From positions 1,302,001-1,366,000 of the forward strand of contig NZ_QTJV01000001.1 in NCBI RefSeq assembly GCF_003412465.1: a stretch of DNA of 64,000 nt. The letters run 5' to 3'. How positions within the stretch are numbered: position 1 is the first letter of the stretch; the number at the start of each line of letters is the position of its first letter. The notes under the pieces were generated by a model. It saw only the letters and a program-made list of their open reading frames with translations, had not been told where the DNA came from and did not search any database. This DNA is from Chitinophaga silvisoli (lineage in GTDB: Bacteria > Bacteroidota > Bacteroidia > Chitinophagales > Chitinophagaceae). This document shows, in pieces, positions 35,852 to 43,625 of the stretch. Made by a program: the position numbers and the translations under genes.

Positions 35852-35890
35852 GAGAGGGGCTAATTCAACATTAGCCCCTCTCTCTTTTTT
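35852..35890 (+). terminator. Terminator after cydB
   Basis: Perfect 13-bp stem, arms 35852-35864 and 35870-35882 (GAGAGGGGCTAAT / ATTAGCCCCTCTC), 5-base loop, then a T-run. Confidence 0.92.
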
Positions 35891-35932
35891 TATAAAATAA
35901 CCGTTGCTTTAAAAAATTCAACAGAAAAACGC

Positions 35933-36694
35933 TTACAGGAACATACCACCACTTGCCTCTACACGCTGGGCATTTACCCATCTTGCTTCATCGCTGCACA
36001 GGAATGCTACCACAGCACCTATATCTTCTGCTACACCTGCTCTGCCCAGTGCTGTATTGGAAGCCACCATTTTATTCAGATCCGCATTGTCCCTCACTGC
36101 ACCGCCACCGAAATCTGTCTGTATGGCACCCGGCGCAATCGTATTTACACGGATCCCCCTGCTGCCCAGTTCCTTCGCCTGGTAGCGGGTCAGTACCTCG
36201 ATCGCACCTTTCATTGCTGCATAGGCAGAACTACCCGGAATAGAGAACCGTGCCAGCCCTGAAGATACATTGATGATTACACCTCCGTCAGCCAGCAATG
36301 GCAGCAATTTCTGTGTAAGGAAAAATGGACCTTTCAGATGTATATTCATAATCTCGTCAAATTGTGCTTCGGTAGTTTCTGCGAAGGTAGCATGCAATCC
36401 GATGCCTGCATTGTTGATCAGATAGTTGAATTGGGTCGCCTGAAAAGTATCTTTCAGTATTGCTGTAAATGAAGTGACAAAGGTATCAAAGGAGCCGACA
36501 ATCCCGGTGTTCAATTGTAATACGGCTGCGCGCTGTCCTGCTTCCCGGATCTCAGCTGCTACCGCATCTGCTTCTGTTTTGTTACTGTTGTATGTAAGGA
36601 TAACATCCACGCCCTTTTTAGCAAGGCTCAGCGCCATATCCTTCCCTAATCCACGGCCACCGCCGGTGATAAATGCAATCTTGTTACTAGCCAT
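35933..36694 (-). CDS. Short-chain dehydrogenase/reductase (SDR)
   Basis: A 253-residue NAD(P)-dependent oxidoreductase of the classical SDR type. The Rossmann motif is ITGGGRGLGKD, the structural motif is NNAG (YLINNAGIGL), the catalytic Ser lies in NVSSGLARFS, and the Tyr and Lys in SAYAAMKGAIE. Its most similar annotated neighbours would be 3-oxoacyl-ACP reductase-like SDRs, but the substrate is open. A -7 element TACCTTTG lies on the minus strand at 36717-36724, 22 bases before the ATG. The AraC-type gene upstream on the same strand may regulate it. Confidence 0.93.
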   Translation of the reverse strand: MASNKIAFITGGGRGLGKDMALSLAKKGVDVILTYNSNKTEADAVAAEIREAGQRAAVLQLNTGIVGSFDTFVTSFTAILKDTFQATQFNYLINNAGIGLHATFAETTEAQFDEIMNIHLKGPFFLTQKLLPLLADGGVIINVSSGLARFSIPGSSAYAAMKGAIEVLTRYQAKELGSRGIRVNTIAPGAIQTDFGGGAVRDNADLNKMVASNTALGRAGVAEDIGAVVAFLCSDEARWVNAQRVEASGGMFL

Positions 36695-36716
36695 GATGTG
36701 TTCGATTTTTGTATAC

Positions 36717-36724
36717 CAAAGGTA
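36717..36724 (-). promoter_or_regulatory. -7 promoter element of the SDR gene
   Basis: TACCTTTG on the minus strand (TAnnTTTG), 22 bases before the ATG at 36694. Confidence 0.55.
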
Positions 36725-36749
36725 TCAACAACCAGGCCGGCGAAAATGA

Positions 36750-37133
36750 TCAATACTTCAGAATTTTATTTTTGCGGTATTGCAGCGGGGTTATTCCTGT
36801 CATATTTTTGAAGAAACGGTTGAAATTGGTCGGTTCCGGAAATCCTAACAGGTTGCCGATATCAGCTACGCTGAGTACAGTCTCGTCCAGCATTTTCTGT
36901 GCTTCCAGTACGATCCTGTCCTCCATGACCTCACAGGGAGAGGTATTTAAGGTCAGCTTAAGTGTATTGGTCAAATGTATGGGCGCTATATGCAGGCGCG
37001 ATGCGAAGTCACTTGGTTTAAAACGGATTTCAGTCCGGCCATGTAGCAGGTCACTGACATGTTCATCCACCAGTTGCATAAACTGGCTGGTGATTTCATC
37101 CTTGCGCGATAGTATTTTTTCCGGGATAGGCAT
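36750..37133 (-). CDS. AraC-type DNA-binding regulator, HTH domain only
   Basis: A 127-residue protein that is little more than the double helix-turn-helix domain of the AraC family (ASRLHIAPIHLTNTLKLTLN, then VADIGNLLGFPEPTNFNRFF and MTGITPLQYRKNK). It has no ligand-binding domain. The ATG at 37133 is preferred over longer starts because a -7 element (TACCTTTG, 37138-37145 minus) sits directly in front, giving a nearly leaderless mRNA. It is followed 55 bases later by the SDR gene, a likely target. Confidence 0.87.
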   Translation of the reverse strand: MPIPEKILSRKDEITSQFMQLVDEHVSDLLHGRTEIRFKPSDFASRLHIAPIHLTNTLKLTLNTSPCEVMEDRIVLEAQKMLDETVLSVADIGNLLGFPEPTNFNRFFKNMTGITPLQYRKNKILKY

Positions 37134-37137
37134 ACTG

Positions 37138-37168
37138 CAAAGGTAAGGGCATTTTTTTCGTATATTTG
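37138..37168. promoter_or_regulatory. Compact divergent promoter pair
   Basis: Minus-strand TACCTTTG (37138-37145), 4 bases before ATG 37133, and plus-strand TATATTTG (37161-37168), 5 bases before ATG 37174. Both match TAnnTTTG exactly, and both predicted transcripts would begin at or near the start codon. The whole space between the two start codons is 40 bases. Confidence 0.6.
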
Positions 37169-37173
37169 ATATT

Positions 37174-37377
37174 ATGAAAGCAAGGATCAGTAAACTCGGA
37201 CAGGCCTTTCTGCGTAATGGCAAAGCTGCCAGAGCACTGTCCGATGCCATCTTAGATAATCCCGGCGCACTCGCCAGCGGTGAACCGGTACAATTCAGGG
37301 TTGCCTATGTAAACGGGCAGAAAAAGACCATTGATTTTACTGCTACCGTACGCAAAGCAACAAAGAACCGACCATGA
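37174..37377 (+). CDS. Small basic protein of unknown function (67 residues)
   Basis: I do not recognise the family. The protein is cytoplasmic-looking and basic (MKARISKLGQAFLRNGKAAR, then FTATVRKATKNRP). Support for a real gene is the -7 element 5 bases upstream and the 4-base overlap (ATGA) with the following thioredoxin gene, which implies translational coupling. Confidence 0.75.
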   Translation: MKARISKLGQAFLRNGKAARALSDAILDNPGALASGEPVQFRVAYVNGQKKTIDFTATVRKATKNRP

Positions 37378-37901
37378 AATATGCTTTTCTTTTCCTGATT
37401 GCAGGAATTTTCTCCCTCCATACCTACGGCCAGCAAACTCAGCAAGCAGATCCTCCTATCAGTGATTTCCGCACCATTATTGGTCAGCAGGTACCCTCCT
37501 TTTCCTTTGAGATAGAAAAGGGCAAAAAAGCCAATATCAAAGATTATAAAGGTAAATACGTGCTGATTAACTTCTTTGCTACCTGGTGCCCTCCCTGCAA
37601 CCAGGAATTACCACTGGCCCAGAAGCAGATCTGGGAAAAGCACAAAGACAATCCCAAATTTGCTTTTATCGTCTTTGGCAGGGAAGAGGGTTGGGAGAAA
37701 CTGGATCCTTTTAAAGAGAAGAAGGGATTTACGTTTCCACTGTTGCCTGACCTGGACAGGAGTATCTTCTCTCTTTTTGCACCTAACGGTATTCCCAGAA
37801 ATATCGTAATTGATCCTGCGGGTAAGATTATCTACCAGAGCTTCGGCTATGAAGAAGCGGAGTTCGAAAAGCTGGTAAAGCTCATAGATAGTAAATTATG
37901 A
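37374..37901 (+). CDS. TlpA/ResA-type periplasmic thioredoxin
   Basis: A 175-residue exported thiol-disulfide oxidoreductase. The signal peptide ends near TYGQ; the active site is FFATWCPPCNQEL, followed by the typical PDLDRSIFSLFAPNGIPRN with the cis-proline. It would reduce or form disulfides in the periplasm, for example in cytochrome maturation. It is coupled to the small gene before it and overlaps the 3' end of the convergent threonine synthase gene by 6 bases. Confidence 0.92.
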   Translation: MKYAFLFLIAGIFSLHTYGQQTQQADPPISDFRTIIGQQVPSFSFEIEKGKKANIKDYKGKYVLINFFATWCPPCNQELPLAQKQIWEKHKDNPKFAFIVFGREEGWEKLDPFKEKKGFTFPLLPDLDRSIFSLFAPNGIPRNIVIDPAGKIIYQSFGYEEAEFEKLVKLIDSKL

Positions 37902-39056
37902 CCGGTACTTATACCAGGATCCGGTATTGAACAACAATACATTTTCTCCTTCCTGAATCCATCCATCTGCAATGAGGTGCTGCATGCCTATATAGGTAGC
38001 AGAGCCTTCCGGAGATAAAAGCAAGCCTTCTGTAGTAGCAATACGCCGCATACCAAGTGTAATCTCTGTCTCCGTGACTGTCAGCGCAGTGCCATTGCTT
38101 TGCTGCAATACATCCATCATCAGGTCCTTGGCAAATGGTGTCGGCACCGCCAGTCCATAGGCAATAGAAGGTGAGGCACTGAAGTCCGCAGGAATCAGCC
38201 CTTGCTGAAATAACTGTACCATCGGGTCGCAGTTTGCCGACTGCACAATCACCATTCGCGGCAGCTTGCCTGTCAGCCAGCCCAGTTGCTTCATTTCTGC
38301 AAATGCTTTCCACATTCCAATCAGTCCTGTTCCACCGCCGGTAGGGTAGATGATCACATCCGGCAACTGCCAGTGCAGTTGTTCCGCTATTTCATAACCA
38401 ATGGTTTTCTTGCCTTCCAGCCGGTAAGGTTCTTTCAGGGTAGACATATCAAAACCACCTGTTTGCGCTACCAGTTGCTGTGCACGCCGGCCACAGTCAC
38501 TAATCAGGCCATCTACGAGCATGAGTTCTGCACCATACATCCGGCATTCCGTCTGTAAAGTGAGCGGTGTATGCCTGGGCATAATCACGGTTGCTTTCAT
38601 GCCGGCTTTTGCACAATAAGCGCTGAGGGCACCGCCGGCATTACCGGCAGTAGGGATGATGCAATGGTGGATGCCGAGTTCCTTTGCCCTGGAGACTGCC
38701 ACACTGATCCCCCTGGCCTTAAAGGAGCCGGTGGGGTTCACGCTTTCATCCTTCAGCCGGATGTTCACTTCGTGTTGCTGGCTGAGGGCAGGGAGGGTAT
38801 AAAGTGGTGTGCCGCCTTCGCCCAGGCTAACAATGTTTTGGTCTTCAAAAACAGGTAAGAGCCGGCTGTATCGCCAGATGCTGTGGTCATTGAGATCTAC
38901 TGCCTGGTGAAGGGGTTGATCCAGCCTGTAACGGGTAAAGAGCGGTTGATTACAGCAGGTAGCATAGGATTGTATATCTCCGATATTGTATAACCGGCCA
39001 CAACGGGGGCACTGTAGAGCTGTGGCAAGCGAGGTGCTGTGTTGGGTTATATGCAT
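37896..39056 (-). CDS. Threonine synthase-like PLP enzyme
   Basis: A 386-residue fold-type II PLP enzyme. An N-terminal zinc-ribbon-like region (QCPRCGRLYNIGD, then CCNQPL) is typical of the bacterial threonine synthase variant. The PLP lysine is in NPTGSFKARG, the glycine-rich phosphate-binding loop is PTGGGTGLIG, and LGEGGTPLY is the usual N-terminal segment. It would convert O-phosphohomoserine to threonine; a related lyase role cannot be excluded. I chose ATG 39056 over an ATG nine codons upstream. No other threonine biosynthesis gene is nearby. Confidence 0.85.
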   Translation of the reverse strand: MHITQHSTSLATALQCPRCGRLYNIGDIQSYATCCNQPLFTRYRLDQPLHQAVDLNDHSIWRYSRLLPVFEDQNIVSLGEGGTPLYTLPALSQQHEVNIRLKDESVNPTGSFKARGISVAVSRAKELGIHHCIIPTAGNAGGALSAYCAKAGMKATVIMPRHTPLTLQTECRMYGAELMLVDGLISDCGRRAQQLVAQTGGFDMSTLKEPYRLEGKKTIGYEIAEQLHWQLPDVIIYPTGGGTGLIGMWKAFAEMKQLGWLTGKLPRMVIVQSANCDPMVQLFQQGLIPADFSASPSIAYGLAVPTPFAKDLMMDVLQQSNGTALTVTETEITLGMRRIATTEGLLLSPEGSATYIGMQHLIADGWIQEGENVLLFNTGSWYKYRS

Positions 39057-39141
39057 AGACTTGATTGGGGGTGTGGGAAACAATGGTGTATCTTCCGGCT
39101 AAAGATATGATTTAGGGCTGCAAATTGACTGCCGTTGAAAC

Positions 39142-39171
39142 AAAAGAGGAAGGCCTGAGCCTCCCTCTTTT
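39142..39171 (-). terminator. Terminator of the macroglobulin/barrel operon
   Basis: Arms AAAAGAGGAAGGC (39142-39154) and GCCTCCCTCTTTT (39159-39171), one mismatch, loop CTGA. On the minus strand it ends in TTTTG directly after the macroglobulin-like gene, whose stop codon it overlaps. Confidence 0.8.
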
Positions 39172-42100
39172 AAGGAATAATTTCTACTGTTTCTCCTGCC
39201 TGCCAGCAAATATTCTCCGGCTGATAGTACAGGTATCCCGCGCCCGCCTTACCCTGGTAAGTACCTGGTACATCCACTTTCAGATCCAGTGCAATCTTTT
39301 TCGTCTCCTTTGCATTCATTCCTCTCCAATAGAACACCAGGTAGTTATCAAAGATCTCATAGTAGGCTACCTGTTCCTTATCGATCAGTTCTTTCAGTTG
39401 CCATGGTTGCCAGGAGAGGCCACCCGGAATACCGACTTTTACAATGGCCATACCTTGCTCCTCAGGGCTGGTATTAGTGACGTTGATATTCATCCGCACT
39501 GTTTCACCCACCTTTACCGTATGCGTATTTAAAACAGTTTGTAGTTTCAGCAATGCATTTGTACTGCTGGGTGGTGTTTCTGAATAATAATCACAGGTGA
39601 AAGTATAAGGAAGCCCTTCCTGGCCGGTATAGCGTACAGAAAATTTATTTTCTTTTGACAGATGATTTAAAGAAATCCTTTCCCCTGGTTTTACAATATT
39701 TCCATTCAAGGTAAAAGTGCTGCTATCGGTAGCGGTAGTTTTTTCCATATTGTAGTAAGCTGTCAGTGCTGAAAGTGCCTGAACGGTTCCCTGGGTAGAC
39801 CCAAATCCATACTCGTTCTTTTTACTTAGTATATAGGATATGATTTGCGCAATCCGCGCCTTACGGGGTGCAGGCTCGCGCATCAAGGCCATAGCATACA
39901 GGGACATTGTTTCAACATATAGGGATACGCCCAGGGAGGCGACAAAACTCGTCCGGGATGATAATTTCCCGTCTATGAATAATTTATCCAGTCTGTTCAT
40001 GAGGTCATTGAAATCTGCTGTCTGCTGAAGATTGTAAGCCGCCAGGGCCATAATACTGAGTTGATAGCCGTCATTGCTGTTGATGGCTCCTTTCAGTGCG
40101 CTTGCATATTCCAGTTGAAGATTTTTACCAGCACCTGCCTGAGACAATGCATACACGATATATGCATTCAGTAACTCAGGAGGCACACCGTGAAATTGTT
40201 CCTTTCCTCCCGGCGTAGGCATAAATCCCCCTTTGCCATCACGATGATCTAACAGGAACTTTTCAGTTCTGTTCAGCATATTTGGGTCTACATCGATAAA
40301 CTCCTTCATCGCTGTGAATTCCAGCAGTCCATAAGCCGTCAGTGCTACGTGTGCGGGAGACCTTCCAAACCATTCAAAGCCATTTTCGGCAGTTTCAAAT
40401 TTTATTAGCCTGTCATATCCTTCCTGCAGATATTCTTTTGCTTTTCTCTCCATGTCAGGGTTACGCTTGATTGCATGTTGCATTAACTGCAGGATGAAGA
40501 TATTAGGATAGGTACTGCCCGAAGTTTGTTCAAAACAACCATGTGGTTGACGAAGCATGCTTTGAACGGCATCGGCGATTTGTGCGGTTATGGTCTGCAA
40601 GTCCAGTGAAATGCTGGGATTAAGCGGCATAGCCGGATTAGAGAAAATGAAAGTTGTATCTTTTGATTGATTGCCGGAAAAAGTGATGTGGATAGGGAAT
40701 GCCTTTTCTTCTGCGGTAAATGGTAAGAAAAGCGACTGGCTATTTACATTGATCCGGATATTACCGGACATTGCGTAATAGGGCTTTGCAGAAATATATA
40801 CCTGGGCAACCCCGTTTTTTTCTACGGCGATCTCTTTTACTGCTGTATCGCCGTTGACACCAGGGGGAAAGACAGCATGTAAATGGGCAATCACATTCTC
40901 ATTGCTATAGTTTTTCAGCACAACAGGGATCTGCACATGATCACCTACATTGATGTAGGGAGGGATCTTAGCATCAACACTTACGATATCGTGAACTGCA
41001 TAGGTATATTCTGTTCTGCCCACAGCACCATTATACCCGATGCCTTCAGTAATTGCTCTGAAAGTCGTATTGGCATCTGAATTATAAAATTCTACACTTG
41101 CATTACCGTACCTGTCTGTTTGAATAGTGGGGTTCCAGTAGATAGTTTCTCTGAAATCAGTTTTTGTATCGGGTTCAGTGGAAAGGTATTTGGGGGTGTA
41201 AAAGACGGGCACCTGGCTGAAGATGGAATTTGCAGCAGGTGTACTTATATTTTTGATGGAATAATTATATGTTTTACTAAGAGTAATATGGACTCTTCCG
41301 GCGTTTCGATTTCTATTAGTCGTAAAAAGGATCACTCCTGCGGCTGCTCTTGAACCATATAGGGCGGTAGCATCGGCTCCTTTCATTACGGTAATACTGA
41401 TAAGCTCTGATGGATTGATTGTATTAAGAGCGTTGCCCTGAAAAGGAATGCCGTCTATGACATATAAAGGATCTTCTCCTTTTGCCAATGAGTTGAGTCC
41501 ACGTATTTGTACTGATACTCCCTCTCTTGGATTGCCGCTTGCCTGATTGAAAACAACGCCCGCTACTTTTCCCTGCAATGCAAGTAATACATTATTTGCA
41601 TTCGGTGGAATAATTGAGGATTGACTGATTGTTGATATAGAACTTGTTGAATATCTTTTACTGGTTACACTATATCCTATTACGACCACATCATTGAGCT
41701 GGGTCGCTTTGTCAGCCCATGTTGGTGCATTTATGACCATGGAAGGATAGGTGGCTACGGCTTCTTTCAAGCCGGTTTTTAATGGCTTGAACATGCCAGC
41801 TTCCTGTTTGTTATAGCCTATTCCATTTTGTGTTATATTAATCAGGAGTGAATCTTTCTTATCCCCTTCTGCAAGGAGCAGATAATCGGTGCCGGGGTCC
41901 AGGTCAGAAAAAAAGAAATTACCTGTATTAGATGTAATTTGTTCTACTCCCAGCTTCCTGTTGATATTAAATAAATAGAGTTTTGTTTTTATTGGGGTGC
42001 CTTTTTTATTAGTCACATGGCCGCTCAGTATATTCAATCTGTCTGGCGTAAATGTCAGTCTGTTACCGCTATTCACGATGTCTGTAAATGCAAAATAGCG

Positions 42101-43621
42101 ATAACCCTGTGTGAGCATCAGCATATCCAGTGCACTGTCTGCCTTTGGTTCCTCCTGTTTAAAGTAAAACTGAGGTTCTTCAACTTTACCTCTCAGTTCA
42201 CTACTCATCAACAGCCAGGATAATATATGATCCTGTTTGTCATCAGCCATCGTCCACAGCTTGTCATCAATGACAGATAGAGACAAGTTTGAGGGAATAG
42301 GCTGGCCATCTGCATTAGTAGTTGTGATGTTCATTTTTACTTTTTCCCTGGGCAGGTAACTGGATTTATCAGTAGTGATATGTACTTTCAATACATGATG
42401 TTTATTCATAAAGACCACCCGCTCTGCCACTTTCAAACGCCTGCTGTTACGCAGGGTAAATACAACGATTCCGGTAGGGAAATCTGCGGTGTCGATTTTG
42501 ATTAATTGTGTACCCTTGTTAAGGCTGGCAGTGGTTGTATAATAAACATGTTCGCGCATAGCAGCCGTTAATGTTATGTCTTCAGCGGCGGTTGTAGTAA
42601 TCTTTGCATATAGTTGCCCGTTTCGATGCAGCAGGTTCAAAATCATACCGTTTTCTGTGGCTGGTGGCAGCGGGTATTGCTGATTGCCAACATTTGCTGT
42701 ATATTTTCTGCCCAGAGCAGGTGTAAATGGCAATATGCCCATTCCACCGTGATAACTGGCAAAGTTGGCAATCCTTTTGCCTTTGTCGTCAGTAATTACG
42801 CCCTTTACATCCACAGGTTTACCCTTTTCATTGATCGCCTTAAATGCCAGTACAGTCGGCCATCCTGCTACCAGGGTGCCTCCCTCCGGCATGAATTGCA
42901 GATCTATATTATTCAGTTCAATTGGAATGCTCCTGGATATAGATTCCGTAAATCCATCTGCAATAACTGTTACATTGAGCAAGCCATCGTTGGAACGAAG
43001 GTGCATAGGTAAAACAGCCCTGATAATAGTCTTGCCGGCGGTATCTGTTTTGAAATTATCTGTTTTATATTGTTTCCCGTCAAGGCTGACTGTGAACTGG
43101 CCGGTATAATGAGCCAATGGTTTATTATCTAATGTTCGGATTGCATACTTTGCTTTGATGGTATCGCCGGGGCCATATCCTTTTTCCATGAAATCCAGGC
43201 TAGCCAATATTCTGGGGGCCGTTACCCTTTGCAGATAGATCGATTTGCTGAACCAGGTGCTGTCTTTCTCATTTTGCATCCAGGTAGTGTAGGCCCTTAT
43301 TTTGTAAATTCCTCCGGGCAGACTGTCATTGAATACATATCCGCCTTCACTGTAGCCTATATTAATGGGATGTTTTAACTGGGACAATACATTGCCGGAA
43401 GGGCTAATGATATCTACATTGAGAATCGTACTGGTCAGGGTAGGCGTGTTCAACTGTGCTTCTACCACATATGCTTTATAGTAGATGGTATCTCCTGGTT
43501 CAAAGTAAACGTGGTTGGTTTGCAAATATACTTTTTCTTTGGAGTTCGCATAATCCGGCACCTGTGCCTGTGCAGAGAGTGGCAGGAAAAACAATATAAT
43601 GAAGAGTATCGTTCTTTTCAT
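39170..43621 (-). CDS. Alpha-2-macroglobulin-like protein with embedded SusC-type TonB box and plug
   Basis: A 1483-residue exported protein from ATG 43621 (signal MKRTILFIILFFLPLSAQA, not a lipobox). In order: macroglobulin MG domains to about 510 (MG2-like VYFEPGDTIYYKAYVVEA); the motif MLTQGYRYF; a carboxypeptidase-regulatory-like stretch near 535-585; a TonB-box-like NDVVVIGYS at about 643; a plug to about 770 (LLALQGKVAGVVF, SVQIRGLNSL, DPLYVIDGIPFQG, ALYGSRAAAGVILFTT); an A2M domain (ETIYWNPTIQTDRYGNASVE); the thioester site GCFEQ at 1028-1032 with helical thioester-domain repeats; and a C-terminal receptor-binding-like domain. Macroglobulins trap proteases covalently. Here the plug sits where the bait region would be. 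The gene starts 4 bases after the stop of the plugless barrel gene. Confidence 0.93.
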   Translation of the reverse strand: MKRTILFIILFFLPLSAQAQVPDYANSKEKVYLQTNHVYFEPGDTIYYKAYVVEAQLNTPTLTSTILNVDIISPSGNVLSQLKHPINIGYSEGGYVFNDSLPGGIYKIRAYTTWMQNEKDSTWFSKSIYLQRVTAPRILASLDFMEKGYGPGDTIKAKYAIRTLDNKPLAHYTGQFTVSLDGKQYKTDNFKTDTAGKTIIRAVLPMHLRSNDGLLNVTVIADGFTESISRSIPIELNNIDLQFMPEGGTLVAGWPTVLAFKAINEKGKPVDVKGVITDDKGKRIANFASYHGGMGILPFTPALGRKYTANVGNQQYPLPPATENGMILNLLHRNGQLYAKITTTAAEDITLTAAMREHVYYTTTASLNKGTQLIKIDTADFPTGIVVFTLRNSRRLKVAERVVFMNKHHVLKVHITTDKSSYLPREKVKMNITTTNADGQPIPSNLSLSVIDDKLWTMADDKQDHILSWLLMSSELRGKVEEPQFYFKQEEPKADSALDMLMLTQGYRYFAFTDIVNSGNRLTFTPDRLNILSGHVTNKKGTPIKTKLYLFNINRKLGVEQITSNTGNFFFSDLDPGTDYLLLAEGDKKDSLLINITQNGIGYNKQEAGMFKPLKTGLKEAVATYPSMVINAPTWADKATQLNDVVVIGYSVTSKRYSTSSISTISQSSIIPPNANNVLLALQGKVAGVVFNQASGNPREGVSVQIRGLNSLAKGEDPLYVIDGIPFQGNALNTINPSELISITVMKGADATALYGSRAAAGVILFTTNRNRNAGRVHITLSKTYNYSIKNISTPAANSIFSQVPVFYTPKYLSTEPDTKTDFRETIYWNPTIQTDRYGNASVEFYNSDANTTFRAITEGIGYNGAVGRTEYTYAVHDIVSVDAKIPPYINVGDHVQIPVVLKNYSNENVIAHLHAVFPPGVNGDTAVKEIAVEKNGVAQVYISAKPYYAMSGNIRINVNSQSLFLPFTAEEKAFPIHITFSGNQSKDTTFIFSNPAMPLNPSISLDLQTITAQIADAVQSMLRQPHGCFEQTSGSTYPNIFILQLMQHAIKRNPDMERKAKEYLQEGYDRLIKFETAENGFEWFGRSPAHVALTAYGLLEFTAMKEFIDVDPNMLNRTEKFLLDHRDGKGGFMPTPGGKEQFHGVPPELLNAYIVYALSQAGAGKNLQLEYASALKGAINSNDGYQLSIMALAAYNLQQTADFNDLMNRLDKLFIDGKLSSRTSFVASLGVSLYVETMSLYAMALMREPAPRKARIAQIISYILSKKNEYGFGSTQGTVQALSALTAYYNMEKTTATDSSTFTLNGNIVKPGERISLNHLSKENKFSVRYTGQEGLPYTFTCDYYSETPPSSTNALLKLQTVLNTHTVKVGETVRMNINVTNTSPEEQGMAIVKVGIPGGLSWQPWQLKELIDKEQVAYYEIFDNYLVFYWRGMNAKETKKIALDLKVDVPGTYQGKAGAGYLYYQPENICWQAGETVEIIP
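40526..40540 (-). other. Codons of the thioester motif GCFEQ
   Basis: Reverse complement of 40526-40540 reads GGT TGT TTT GAA CAA, giving Gly-Cys-Phe-Glu-Gln. The Cys-Gln pair is what forms the internal thioester in macroglobulins and complement C3-type proteins, so the trap chemistry appears intact. Confidence 0.9.
41315..41698 (-). other. Embedded TonB box and plug domain
   Basis: This part of the macroglobulin-like gene encodes about 128 residues (642-769) that match the plug of SusC-type receptors: the TonB-box-like NDVVVIGYS, the LQGKVAGV, QIRGLNSL and DPLYVIDG signatures, and the end ALYGSRAAAGVILFTT. The reading frame continues on both sides without interruption, so it is a true domain of the protein and not a misassembly of two genes. 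Confidence 0.9.
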
Positions 43622-43625
43622 AATC

